Shown piece by piece: positions 10,141 to 21,326 of a stretch of 64,000 nucleotides of DNA. Each line of letters begins with the position of its first letter. Position 1 is the first letter of the stretch. Position numbers and translations under genes: made by a program. Below the pieces are notes generated by a model, which was given only the letters and a program-made list of their open reading frames with translations, made no database searches and was not told where the DNA came from. Source of the stretch: Areca catechu (taxonomy: Eukaryota > Streptophyta > Magnoliopsida > Arecales > Arecaceae); assembly GCA_021397845.1 (NCBI GenBank), contig CM038049.1, positions 106,980,877-107,044,876 of the forward strand, given 5' to 3'.

Positions 10141-12060
10141 CAGACTAAAGTTCAGGAAGATTGGCGTAGGACTAACATCCTACAAACTTTCCTTAAACTA
10201 GGGGATAAGGTATGTAAAATCATCATAGATAGTGGGAGCTGTGTGAATGCCATTTCTACTAGCACTGTCAAAATGTTAGGCTTAACCCCAGTCCCCCACC
10301 CCAACCCCTATAAGTTTTCTTGGGTAGACTCTACCTCTATACCCATCCAGTCTAGATGTCAGGTCTAAATCCAAATGCAATCCTATCAAGAGAAGATTTG
10401 GTGTGATGTCTTGCCCATGGGGGTGAGCAGTATAATTCTTGGAAGACCTTGGTTGTATGATCATGATGCCACCCTCTTAGGAAAATCCAACACCTGTGTC
10501 TTTAGTTTCAATGGGAAGAAAATCACAAACCATTCAGTCCCTCCTAAGGACAAGGTAGCTAAAGGAACCAGTAAGGTTAGAGAAATGAAGACTGGAGTGA
10601 ACCTAATTAGTGCCAAGGATCTAGAACAAGAAATTCATCGTGGTTCACCCATTTGGATGTTGACTGCTAAGGAACTTAGGACTCATACACCCTCAGAGCC
10701 TCCTCAAGAAGTTAAGCCTTTATTAGAAGAATTTGAGGATGTTTTTCCCGAGGATCTGCCAGACCACCTTCCTCCTCTTAGGGATATTCAGCATTCCATA
10801 GATTTAGTCCCAGGAGCTACTTTACCCAACTTGCCCCATTATAGGATGAATCCATCTGAGCATAAAGAACTGCAAAAGCAGGTTGGCGAACTGTTGAGGA
10901 AGGGGTTCATTAGAGAGAGTCTTAGCCCTTGTGCAGTCCCTGCACTTCTAACCCCGAAGAAGGATGGCATGTGGAGGATGTGTGTTGACAGTCGTGCCAT
11001 CAATAAAATCATAATCAAGTATAGGTTTCCCATCCCTAGACTAGATGACATGCTAGATATGATGGCCGGTGCCATGGTTTTTTCCAAAATTGATCTCAAA
11101 AGTGGCTATCATCAGGTTAGGATTAGACCTGGGGATGAGTGGAAAACCGCTTTCAAAACTAAGGATGGTCTCTATGAATGGGTTGTTATGCCTTTTGGGT
11201 TGTCCAATGCCCCTAGTACTTTCATGAGGATTATGACCGAGGTACTTAGAGCTTTCATAGGGAAGTTTGTAGTGGTCTATTTTGATGACATCCTGATCTA
11301 TAGTAAGACCCCTGCAGATCACCTAGGCCACCTTAGACAAGTCTGCCAAGTTTTGAGGAATGATAGTCTCTACGGTAATCTCAAAAAGTTTGAATTTATG
11401 ACCAGTAGAATTATCTTCCTTGGTTTTGTTGTAATCCCTGACGGCGTGGCTGCCGATCCAGAAAAGATTAGGTCCATAGTTGAATGGCCAGAGCCGACCA
11501 GTGTGCATGAAGTCAGAAGTTTCCATGGCTTGGCTACCTTCTATAGGCGATTCATCAAGGGGTTTAGTACTGTAGTTGCTCCTATCACAGACTGCATTAG
11601 GAAGGGGGAATTTCAGTGGACCAAAGCAGCCCATAAAGCCTTCCTAGATCTTAAGGATAGGATGACCCGGCACCCATTTTGAGGTTACCGGACTTTTCAA
11701 AGGTATTTGAGGTTGCCTGTGATGCTTCAGGAGTAGGTATAGGTGGAGTCCTAAGCCAAGAGAACCATCCCGTAGCATTCTTTAGTAAAAAACTTAATGA
11801 TGCTAAGCTTAGGTATTCTACCTATGATAAGGAATTTTATGTGGTAGTGCAAGCTTTGCATTACTGGAGACATTATTTGCTACCGCAAGAATTTGTGCTG
11901 TTTTCGGACCATGAGGCTCTTAGATTCCTGAATTCTCAGAAGAAGCTTAACCCTAGGCATGCTAAGTGGGTAGAGTATATCCAGTCCTATACTTTTGTTT
12001 TGAAGCATAAGGCTGGGTCTGAAAATAAGGTAGCTGATGCCCTTAGTCGTCGATCTTTGT
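10141..12060 (+). pseudogene. Chromovirus A protease, reverse transcriptase and RNase H
   Basis: Retropepsin: DSG at 10228-10236 and ILGRPW at about 10434-10451. The TAA at 10366 replaces a glutamine codon kept as CAA in element C. Reverse transcriptase: about 10700-11640, with CVDSRAINK, FSKIDLKSGYHQ (catalytic Asp), MPFGLSNAP and the intact active site YFDD at 11278-11289. RNase H: about 11690-12060, with CDASGVGIGG (catalytic Asp at 11721), YDKEFY, SDHEAL and VADALSRR. A one-base loss near 11680 (between MTR and the sequence aligning with APILRLP in C) moves the frame from phase 1 to phase 0. All catalytic residues that I can see are present. Confidence 0.9.
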
Positions 12061-13670
12061 TGTTGAATTCTGTTAGGGCTGAAGTCACAGGGTTTGAGCA
12101 AATCAAAGAGAAATATGAGTCGTGTCCGGATTTTAAGACTGTGTACCAGGATCTAACTCAAGGACCATCTAGTGAACATAAGGATTATTCCCTTTTAGAT
12201 GGCTTTCTGTTCTTTAAGAATAGGCTTTGCATCCCTAGAACCTCTCTTAGGGAATTTTTGATTTGGGAAACTCATGCTGGAGGTTTAGCTGGCCATTTCG
12301 AAAAAGATAAGACCACCCTAGCTATTGAAGACCATTTTTTCTGGCCTAGCTTAAAAAGAGATGTAGCACACATTGTGGCTAGGTGTCGAACCTGCGCTGT
12401 TGCCAAATAGCGAAAACAGAACACCGGCCTTTATACCCCACTCCCTGTCCTTGATCGTCCTTGGCAAGATGTGAGCATGGACTTTGTGTTAGGTTTGCCT
12501 AAGACCCAGAGGAGGCATGACTCCATCTGCGTTGTAGTAGACCGATTTTCCAAGATGGCCCATTTCTTGCCTTGTTCCCAAACATTTGATGCGTCTAAGG
12601 TAGCCACCCTGTTCTTTAATGAGATAGTTCGACTCCATGGCCTACCCAAGACCATTGTTTCAGATAGGGATGTTCGGGTCACCAGCTATTTCTGGAAAAC
12701 CCTTTGGCATAAGTTAGGGACAAAACTTAAGTTTTTAACTGCCTATCATCCCCAGACTGATGGCCAAACCGAAGTAGTGAGCCGTAGTTTAGGCAATCTG
12801 TTAAGGTGTCTTGTTGGTGAAAACATTAGGAACTGGGATTTGTACTTACCTAGAGCTGAATTTGCATATAATGACTCGGTCAATAGGTCTACGGGTAAGA
12901 GTCCATTTGAAATTGTGCATGGATACAAACCTCACACACCTCTTGACCTAGCTCCTTTACCAGTCCACACACGGGTCTCCGAGTCTGCCGAAGTTTTTGC
13001 ACAGCATATAAAAGACTTGCATAAAGAAATTCAAGCCAAAATAAATTTAAGTAATGAAACTTATAAGAAGTTGGCTGATTCTCAAAGGCGAGTCAAAACT
13101 TTTGACGAAGGAGACTATGTAATGATTAGGTTAAGGCCTGAACGGTTTCCTCCTGGAACCGTTAGAAAGTTACATGCTAGAGGAGCTGGACCATTTAGAG
13201 TGGTGAAGAGAGTAGGATCCAATGCCTATGTGCTCGAGTTACCTCCAGAACTAGGCATTAGCTCCACTTTCAACATTACAGACCTAGTAGAGTATAGAGA
13301 GCCAGCTGTGATTCCCAGTGAGGCTTTTGAACCTAATCCTACTCTTAAGAGTGAACCTGACCCTGTGTGTCCACCAACAAACTGGCCTGTGAGGAAAGAG
13401 CAGATTGAAAAGATCCTGGATGATCAGGTTATCTCTACTCGTACTCGAGGATACCAAAGATACCTGGTCTGCTGGCAAGGAAGGCCAGATTCTGATGACT
13501 CTTGGATCTCCCGAGAAGAATTACAAGAATTGGACCCAGACCTCTTGGAGAGATACCAGAGCCAACTTGATCCATACTCGACAGGGTCGAGTTCCTCCCA
13601 CCCTGGGAGAATTGGTGCGGGCACCAGACTCAGAAGAAGACTTCAGAGCTCTTTCTGGATCTCTGATTAA
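12061..13670 (+). pseudogene. Chromovirus A integrase with chromodomain
   Basis: Integrase inserts the cDNA; the C-terminal chromodomain is thought to guide it to chromatin. The HHCC zinc-binding part is at about 12260-12400 and ends at a TAG at 12408. The catalytic core keeps D (12480), D (12663, in SDRD) and E (12771), with D to E spacing of 35 residues. The GPY/F-type module (ARGAGPF) is near 13174. The chromodomain-like part at about 13398-13556 includes RYLVCWQGRPDSDDSWISRE. The frame continues through SSSSHPGR into the LTR and ends at 13670, so the last 18 residues are encoded by U3. The frame from 12411 to 13670 is fully open. Confidence 0.9.
13594..13626 (+). promoter_or_regulatory. 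PPT/U3 junction hairpins of chromovirus A
   Basis: CTCCCA-CCC-TGGGAG (13595-13609) is a 6-bp stem whose 3' arm is the short purine tract GGGAGAA. It is followed by the LTR start palindrome TGGTGC-GG-GCACCA (13613-13626). Both lie inside the pol reading frame. The same pair is conserved in A-prime, B, C and D. A role in plus-strand priming or integrase recognition is an inference. Confidence 0.6.
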
Positions 13671-15302
13671 CCTTGCCCGAAGAATTAGGATTTTTTGGCT
13701 TGTAATAAGGGTTGACTTGATCAACTCAATTTTAGCTTGAGTCTATATTACCTGCATTTTTATTTTGTTGAGTCATGTTGACTCAGTAGTGGACTAGGGC
13801 TTCAACCTGGGGTGTTACATTTTCTTCCAAGGCCAAGCAAGTGGGCGCCACACTCCCAGCCATATGCCTGAGTCCAAGGGGCGCCACATCTCCATCCAGC
13901 AGGCTTTGGTCCCCACACCACAGATAGCAGCTCCCTTCTCTCATGCGCCAATTGAGGAGAAATCCACCAGGGGTCCACAAATCAAGGGGGCGGCCCAATA
14001 CATTCCCAAAAGAACCAAACTATGAAAGGAAAGAAATTCTCTTGGAGAGAACTTCAAGGAGGCGCCCATTACCTACCAAAAATACTCAAAACAAAGTTAG
14101 AAAGAGCCATAACTTGGGGAGAAAGAAAAGGAGGTATCCAAAAAGGGTTGAGCCATGGAAGGAAGGAGATTTCTCTTGGAGGGCAAGGTTAAGAGGTGCC
14201 CAAACACTTCCAGATAAGGCCAAGCATAGAAGGAAAAAAAAAATTTTCTTGGAGGTCAAGACAAGGAGGCGCCACCCACTTTCCTTTTTTTGAAGCCTCA
14301 ATCATCTTTGGAATTATTTGGCCAGCCATATGAGTAGGGATTGATCCTACAATCCTAATTTGAAGATCCCCTCCTTTAGTCCCATATGGGAAGATGTAAA
14401 ACCCTACTCTCTTGTAATGTCCTATAAATTAAAACCCCTTTGTAAGTTCTAATGAATCAGATGAATGAAACCAAATTTTTTTGTGAGCAAACTTTGTGTT
14501 TTCTCTCTTCCGCACTTGCATCCAGGTATTGAGCTCCGTGAGGGAGTGAATTCGGGTTCCCCAGGAGCCTTGAGGAGGTGTGAGATCTCCAAAACCCAAA
14601 CCCTAGGTTAGCCACTTCTACTCTATAAACCTAGCCACCCACCATCCACTTCAATCCACCAAACCCTAGCCTATCCCACCTCCCACAGCCTCTCTCTCCA
14701 AGTCCAGGCCGACCACCAGCATCCAGCTACAGTCCGGGTACTTCAGATCCAAAGCTCTTTCCAGAGGGAGTCGAATCAGCCTTCAAGAGAATCCGGATCT
14801 CAGCGACATCAGCCTTCAAGTTCTTCGAACTGGTAAATCCTTCCCTGAGTCTCTGAATCCATCACTTATTTTTCTTCTTCCCAAATCTTGAGTTCAGGAG
14901 AAGCCGACCCAGCCACGAGGCCAGTATTGGAGGATCCATTGCGAAGATAACCGAATCCGAGGATCCAACAATCTGCTCGAGAGAGTTCTTTCACCCAAAT
15001 TCTATGAAGATCACTGTCTGGTTGGTAAACCATCTCTTCTCTTTATTTCTATCCTGTTGAAAGTTCAGAGCGAAACCCTAGGTCTGGGAGTTTCTCAACC
15101 CCCAGCGATCCGTTACTTCTGAACTACTCTGATAATTTAGCTTCTTCTAAATTGTGCTTTCAATCCTTACCTAGTTTCCATCAACTTAGTTTAACTTTAC
15201 TTTGAGTCGAAGCCAATTTCTGAAATATAAAAAAAAAAAAAAAAAAAGAATTAATCTTAAATTTACTTCCGCATATGCTTCTTTGTTCTTTGTTCTGCAT
15301 CA
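13613..15302 (+). repeat. Chromovirus A 3' LTR
   Basis: 1,690 bp, differing from the 5' LTR by scattered substitutions and a longer A-run (15229-15247). TATA-like box at 14423-14429. It ends TTCTGCATCA, followed by the AGAAC target copy. Confidence 0.92.
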
Positions 15303-15307
15303 AGAAC

Positions 15308-15853
15308 AATGATTTGTTTACTGAAAATGTTGAACTGAAAAAGGAGGTTACAAAACTCAAGCCATTGGTTGAAAAACTTACTTTGTCTTCAAATAAGCTT
15401 GAGTTAATTTTAAAAAAAATAACGGATTTCAGGAAACAAAGCTGGAATTGGTTTTAAAACTTTTATTATGAATGGAGTTTTAGCAACTACTTTTGTGAAA
15501 TCTAAAGTACCTGTTCAAAACATTTTATCACAAAAAACTTTGGCCGCACCAAAAATTGTTTCGACTTCAAAATATTTATTATATGTTCCTAAGAACTTGA
15601 GCAAAAATGCTTATATTTCAAAAGGTTCAAAATCTACATCAATTGCATCAACTTTTAGAACCTCTAATTCTGCTTTTACTAAAAACTCTAAAGTTGTATG
15701 CCATGTTTGCAGAAGAATAGGACATAAATCTTTTGACTGTAATAATTCTAGAAATGTCCATAAGAATATAAGAAAAATCTGGGTTCCCAAAGGAACCACC
15801 TCTGCTGACCTACAAGGATCCAAGGTAGCTTGGGTACCTAAAAGAATTCATTG
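15308..15853 (+). pseudogene. Copia gag, second part with second zinc knuckle
   Basis: Continues the Copia gag frame in phase after chromovirus A. A Lys/Leu/Glu-rich helical stretch (15308-15430) is followed by a small frameshift near 15440-15470. An open frame then runs to 15854 and carries a CCHC knuckle (CHVCRRIGHKSFDC, about 15701-15742) and the IWVPKGT motif. The protein therefore has two knuckles separated by a coiled-coil-like region, an arrangement seen in long SIRE-type gag proteins. Copia gag and pol are normally one polyprotein. Confidence 0.75.
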
Positions 15854-15854
15854 A

Positions 15855-16314
15855 TTATTTTGTAGGAATGTCTTGCAGCCCAAAAGTTGAAGAAAAGGTG
15901 GTACTTAGACAATGGCTGCTCAAGACATATGATGGGTGACAAGGACTAGTTTATCATCCTTGAAATGAAAGATGGAGGCATGGTCACCTTTGGAGACAAT
16001 GGCAAAGGGAGAATAATCAGTATTGGTAAGATCAAAATAACTTCCTTCACTTTTTTTGAAAATATTTTGCTAGTAGACAAGTTGAAGTATAATCTCTTAA
16101 GCATAAGTCAATTATGTGATAAAGGCTTCAAGGTTGTCTTTGAATCTTCTATGTATATAGTAACTAACTCTTTAGATTCTAGCAATAAGTTCATTGAACA
16201 TAGACTTGGGAATATCTATGTGGTAGATCTTAATGATCTTGCCATGTCAAGTAGCCCCAGTCTAGTTGCATTGAATGCTAAGACCAAAGAGTCGTGTTTA
16301 CAATGGCATAGATG
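15855..16314 (+). pseudogene. Copia protease remnant and GAG-pre-integrase region
   Basis: WYLDNGCSRHM (about 15898-15930) matches the protease loop of Copia elements, with N in place of the S of the D-S-G catalytic triad. A stop follows shortly after. The open frame from 15965 holds FGDNGKGRI, LLVDKLKYNLLSISQLCDKGF and the pre-integrase segment, ending at a TGA (CGA to TGA in the HRRLGH motif) at 16312. The protease is inactive as it stands. Confidence 0.75.
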
Positions 16315-17118
16315 ACTAGGTCATGCTAGCATGCATACTATTGCCAAATTGATTTCTAAAATCTTGTTAGAGGCATGCCTAAGTTTAAAGTTGATTTTGA
16401 TCATGTTTGTGATGTATGCCAAATGGGTAAACAAACCAGGGAGAGTTTTAAATCAAAAAATATAGTTTCTACAACAAGACCACTTGAACTACTTCACATG
16501 GACTTTTTCGGACCTACTAGGACCACAAGACTAGGAGGTATGAAATATGCTCTTGTGATAGTAGATGATTTTTCAAGATTTACTTGGGTTTTGTTTATTG
16601 CTTCAAAAGATGAAACCTTTCATGTTTTCAAAAAATTCTATAAAAAGGTTTCAAATCAAAAGAACTTATCTTTAATTTCAATTAGAAGTGATTATGGAAC
16701 TGAATTTGAAAATCAATTTTTTGAAGATTATTGTACTGAATTTGCCATTGATCACAACTTCTCCGCTCCTAGAACACCTCAACAAAATGGAGTTGTAGAG
16801 AGGAAAAATAGGACATTGGAAGAAATGGCTCGCACAATGTTGTGCGAAGGCAATCTTCCAAAGTACTTTTGGGCAGAAGCGGTGAACACTGTACTTTATA
16901 TTTTAAACCATATTTTAATCCATCCTATTTTAAAGAAAACCCCCTATGAGCTTTGGAATGATAGAAAATCCAATATCAGTTATTTTCATGTGTTTAGATG
17001 CAAATGCTTTGTGCATAATAATGGAAAAGATAATTTAGGAAAATTTGACTCTAAAGCTGATGATGCAATTTTCCTAGGTTATTCATTACATAGCAAAGCA
17101 TATCGAGTTTTTAATTAA
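16315..17118 (+). pseudogene. Copia integrase core
   Basis: Zinc-binding part (LGHAS, CDVCQMGK) and catalytic core. The D-D-E residues are all present: Asp at 16501 (MDFFGP), Asp at 16690 (RSDYGTEF) and Glu at 16798 (NGVVERKNRT), with D to E spacing of 35. The frame is open from 16375 to 17118 (247 codons). It ends with the FLGYSLHSKAYRVFN motif that leads into the linker to RT. A frameshift lies around 16365. Integrase before RT confirms Copia order. Confidence 0.9.
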
Positions 17119-18480
17119 AGGACTCTTACTATTGAAGAGTCAATACATGTTGTATTTATTGAAACTAACCCTACACTTTCTAGACAAGAAGAGTGCATAG
17201 ATAATGATGCATGTACATTGCAAAAAGGAATGGATGACTTGAGCATTCAAGATAAAGATATTCAAGATGGAGAAGAAACGGTAAGTAAGGATCACACCGA
17301 TCTACCGAAGGACTGGAGGTATGTTACATCTCACCCTAAAGAATTAATCATAGGAGATCCTTCACATGGTGTTAGGACTAGGTCTACACATAAGGATGAA
17401 CAAGATTACCTAGCCTTTGTATCACAAATAGAACCCCATAGCCTAGAAGAAGCTGAGACTGACCCAAACTGGATGATGGCAATGCATGAAGAATTAAACC
17501 AATTTGAAAAGAATAGGGTATGGACACTTGTAGATAGACCTTCTAACATCCAATAATAGGAACCAAATGGGTCTATAGGAATAAATTAGATGAACAAGGA
17601 AACATAATAAGAAATAAAGCTAGATTAGTGGCTATGTGATATAACCAAGAAAAAGGTATTGATTTTGATGAAACTTATGCACCTGTAGCAAGACTAGAAG
17701 CCATTAGACTACTACTTGCATTTGCTTGCTAAATGAATTTTAAACTTTTTCAAATGAATGTAAAGAGTGAATTTCTTAATGGTTTTATCTCTGAACAAGT
17801 TTTTATGGAAGAACCATCAGGTTTTGAAAATCATACTTTTCCAAACCACGTATTTAAATTAAACAAAGCATTGTATGGTTTTAAACAAGCACCTGGAGCC
17901 TGGTATGATAGACTTAGCACTTTCATAATTGAAAATGATTTTTCAAGAGGAAATGTAGACAAAACCTTATTTATCAAAAAGAAGAATAATGACATCTTAG
18001 TTGTACAAATATATGTTGATGATATCATTTTTGATACAACTAACGAATCTCTATGTAAAGAATTTGCTAAGCTTATGCAGGGAGAATTTGAAATAAGCTT
18101 AATTGGCGAACTAAACTACTTCCTTGGACTTCAAATAAAACAAAGGAAGGCATCTTCATCAACCAAGCCAAATACATCAAAGAAATCATCAAAAAGTTTG
18201 GTATGGAGAGTAGCAAATCAATGAACACACCCATGAGCCCAGCTTGTAGATTGGACATAAATGAAAATGGATCAAATGTTGACCAAAAGTTATATCGAGG
18301 TATGATCGGATCTCTATTATATTTGACTACAAGTATACCTGACATATTATATAGTATATGTGTATGTCCTAGATTTCAATCATCACCAAAAGAAACACAT
18401 ATGCTTGCTATTAAGAGAATAATTAAATATTTGAAAGGAACAAGTAATTTAGGAATTTGGTATTCTAAACATTCTACCCT
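17119..18480 (+). pseudogene. Copia reverse transcriptase
   Basis: Open pieces at 17218-17556, 17733-18224 and 18203 onward cover the domain. Motifs in order: DPNWMMAMHEELNQFEKN, then a frameshift at about 17556; GTKWVYRNK; FDETYAPVARLEAIR; NVKSEFLNG; ALYGFKQAPGAWYDRL; and the active site YVDD at 18012-18023. In the first motif the usual catalytic Asp (DVKSAFLNG) is Asn here, probably a G-to-A change, so even a mended frame would lack it. A further shift at about 18200 moves the reading to the next frame. Confidence 0.88.
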
Positions 18481-18971
18481 GAATTTGATTGCATTCTCTG
18501 ATGCTGACTATGCTGGTTGTAAAATAGATAGAAAAAGCACTAGCGGTACATGCCAATTTCTAGGGTTGAATTTAATTTCATGGCACTGTAAGAAGCAAAA
18601 CTCCATAGCCTTGTCCACTACTGAGGCAGAGTACGTGGCTGCTGGTAGTGTATGTGGCTGCTGGTAGTTGTTGTGCTCAAGTGTTATGGATTAAACAACA
18701 ACTAGAAGACTTTGGTATATCACAATCTAAAATTTCAATTAAATGTGATAACACAAGGGCTATCAATTTAACAAAGAATCCAATTCAACACTCTAGAACC
18801 AAGCACATTGAAATTAGACATCATTTTATTAGAGATCATGTTTCAAATGGTAATATAGTGCTTGATTTTGTTCCTACTAAAGATCAATTAGTTGATATAT
18901 TTACTAAGCCACTTAATCAAGATAGATTTGAACTAATTAAGAGTGAATTAGGACTTTGCGATCCCTTTTAA
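18481..18971 (+). pseudogene. Copia RNase H
   Basis: Degrades RNA in the RNA/DNA hybrid. The frame from 18203 carries SDADYAGCKIDRKSTSG and STTEAEYVAA. A 19-bp direct duplication at about 18631-18668 (two copies of GTGGCTGCTGGTAGT with flanks) then shifts the frame. The second frame continues with QVLWIKQQLEDFG, KCDNTRAINLTKNP, HSRTKHIEIRHHFIRD and ends at 18971 after FTKPLNQDRF. This is the normal C-terminus of a Copia polyprotein. Confidence 0.88.
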
Positions 18972-19457
18972 ATTCTCTAACCTAATTCCTTCAAATTTAA
19001 GGAAACATCTTCTAGAGAACCTCCTGATTTCATTCTCTATCATAGAACCTAACTTTCCTTAGAAATTTTCTCCAAAAATCTCTTAGAATTGTGATCGAAA
19101 TTTCCAAAAACCTGATTTCTCTGTTCGAGTCGACTGGTTTTTAAACCGAGTCGGCTATATTTTCTGCATGTTTTGAACGAGTTCTGGCCTAGTCGGCTCG
19201 AGCTTTTTCAAGTCGACTAGATTTTTTGTATGTTTTAGGCGAGTTCTGGCCGAGCTGACTCGAGCCTCTCTAGGACTTTTTTGAGTAGACTGGATTTTCG
19301 TGCCTGAGTTTTTTATTTTGGGGCATAAACCCCATTCCGGGCCGTTTAACCTTCATTTCATCTTTTCTAACGGTTCGTTCCTCTCAAAATCCTGTTCCTA
19401 AAATTCCAATCTCCCTTCTAAGCTCTCCACTCTCTCTTTTCTTCCTCTTTCCTAGCA
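18972..19457 (+). other. Copia spacer between pol and extra ORF
   Basis: Non-coding. Positions 19128-19270 repeat GAGTCGACTGG- and GAGTCGGCT-like words, the same word family that fills the LTR near 3720-4110. A pyrimidine-rich run (19418-19455) precedes the next ORF. Confidence 0.5.
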
Positions 19458-21326
19458 ATGGCTCCAAAACGTGCTACCGGAAAATGCTCCTTGCGAGTCG
19501 CTCCGTCAGTGGAAAGAAAAAGAAGAACTAAGAGATGACAAGAAGAGCCGACTGCCACTGCTCATAGTGAAGAACTTATGGAAGAACCTACAAGAGATGC
19601 TCCAATTGCTCCAAGCCAAATCCCTTCAATGTCCACAAGACCGGTAACCTCTGGCCGTTGCATTAACTTTGAATTTATTAAGGAGATTGGGTTAAAAATT
19701 GGTGATTTGATTGAAGATTAAGGTTGGAGGAAGTTTTGCTCCCTAAATGAAAAGACCTACCCCTCTCTTGTTAGGAATTTTTATGAAAATTTGAGGTTGG
19801 GTACAAATCATGTTGAGTCTACAATCAAAGGAAGAAGAGTTGTTGTCAATGAAGAATTTCTACATGGCCTACTGGACTTACCTACTGATGGGGTGAAATT
19901 CCTAGTAATTCAAGATAGAGAAAAGGCCTTGAGAACTATTCTAAACAAGGAAGATGTCAGTGGGATTGGAACAGTCTTTGCCAACACTTTATCTCTTGAA
20001 ATGAGGTTGTTACATAATTTCATTTGTAGAATATTTTTGCAAAGGACTGGAAGGTTTGATTGGGTAAGTGAGAAGGACCTGTGCCTTATGGAACATATCA
20101 TGGAAAAGACTCCTGTAAATCTATCTCATATTATTATTATGCAAATGAAGAAGACTATTAGAAAGGCCAAGTCTTGCTTACCTTATGGAATGATGCTAAT
20201 CCTGCTGTTCAAGTCTCAAAGAGTGAATTTGGAAGGTGAGGATGGAGTTGAACTGCACCATACTGATGTCTACACCTCCAAGTGACTAGAAAGAATGGGT
20301 TACATTCAAGTTGAAGGTGTTTGGAGAATGAAAGGAACCAATGTCAGGGTAATAGGAAGTTCAAGTAGTGATGAAGAAAAAGAAGAAAATGAAGAACCTG
20401 CTGGCACTGCTACAGTTGAAGCTGGAACATGTAGTGCACCTGCACCTGAACAAGTATCTCTCACACCGAAACCTGCTGCCACTTTTGAAGAGGCTGATGC
20501 ATCTTTCCCTGATTTTGATTTGCCTGCACCGGAGTTCATGGTAGCTGATCTACCTTTACTTGACTTCACTCCTGTAGCTTCACATACTCCAAATATCCAA
20601 AGTGAAATTGAAGATCAAATGAAGACTTTGACTGATACACTGACAGGGACTATCACTTCACTTTTTGGTGATCTAAAATAGTCAGTGGATAGTAGACTGT
20701 CTCAACTGGAAGAACATGTTACAAGTTTGCAAGGAAAGGTTGAAGTAATAGAAACCTCAAGATCTGCACCTCAAGTGGAACTTCAACCTATCCTAGACCT
20801 TATATCTTCTAGTTCTGAAGGCATAAAGAATTCAGTTGATGCAACATTAAATGAGTATAGAACTGAATTAAATGAATCCAAATGCACTTTGGGAATAATT
20901 GCAGAGACAAGACAAATGGCAGATGACTACACACGAGGCATTGGGATTATCACCTCAGAACTTGGAAGACTTAGAGGATCTGCTGAAGCTTTTGCTAATG
21001 TCCAAGCTTCTGAACTTATATCAATGCAAAAGAAAATTGGTGAAATGAAAGAGGCTGTGAACAAGGTACCTACAAGCCTCAAGGACATGGAATAGCGACT
21101 TGGTGCAATCTGGATGGAGATGGTTTCAATCTATGGCTCTGTTAGATCCTTGGAGATCACTGCTAGGACTAGACCTCTATATGATCCTTCTCCTATTTCC
21201 TCTAGGGGTCCTACCACTTCTCACCATCCTAGAGCACCTCCACCTCATGCATCTTCTAGTAGACCTCCTAGACCTGCTTCTTCGCATGGTGTCAATGTAC
21301 CTAAAGAAGAATCTGATAGTGAGTAG
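19458..21326 (+). pseudogene. Copia post-pol extra ORF (SIRE-type; function unknown)
   Basis: One reading frame of about 620 codons with stops at 19536, 19719, 20283, 20679 and 21093. The ATG at 19458 starts MAPKRATGK, a basic N-terminus. Residues about 110-275 resemble plant transposon-associated proteins found next to LTR elements (VVVNEEFLHGLLDLP; MRLLHNFICRIFLQRTGRF). An acidic Ala/Pro/Glu-rich stretch (20295-20680) follows, then a predicted coiled coil (LSQLEEHVTSLQGKVEVIE). The tail is Ser/Pro/Arg-rich. I see no signal peptide or clear membrane segment, so an envelope role is not supported. All segments share one frame, so decay was by substitution. Confidence 0.65.

Larger units (their letters stand above)
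6330..15302 (+). mobile_element. Chromovirus A: autonomous-type Ty3/gypsy (probably CRM clade)
   Basis: LTRs 6330-8012 and 13613-15302 (TGGTGCGG to TGCATCA), with exact target duplication AGAAC at 6325-6329 and 15303-15307, inside Copia gag. The internal region encodes gag, protease, RT, RNase H, integrase and chromodomain in one reading direction. There are four in-frame stops (9037, 9805, 10366, 12408) and one frameshift near 11680. The pol frame runs 58 bp into the 3' LTR. That overlap and the RT style (SPCAVPALL, CVDSRAINK) suggest the CRM clade, known for centromere-biased insertion. Confidence 0.9.

Noticed and set aside
19791..20285. Possible retroviral-type envelope gene in the Copia element
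   Set aside because: No signal peptide, transmembrane helix or fusion-like segment visible; similarity is to plant transposon-associated proteins.
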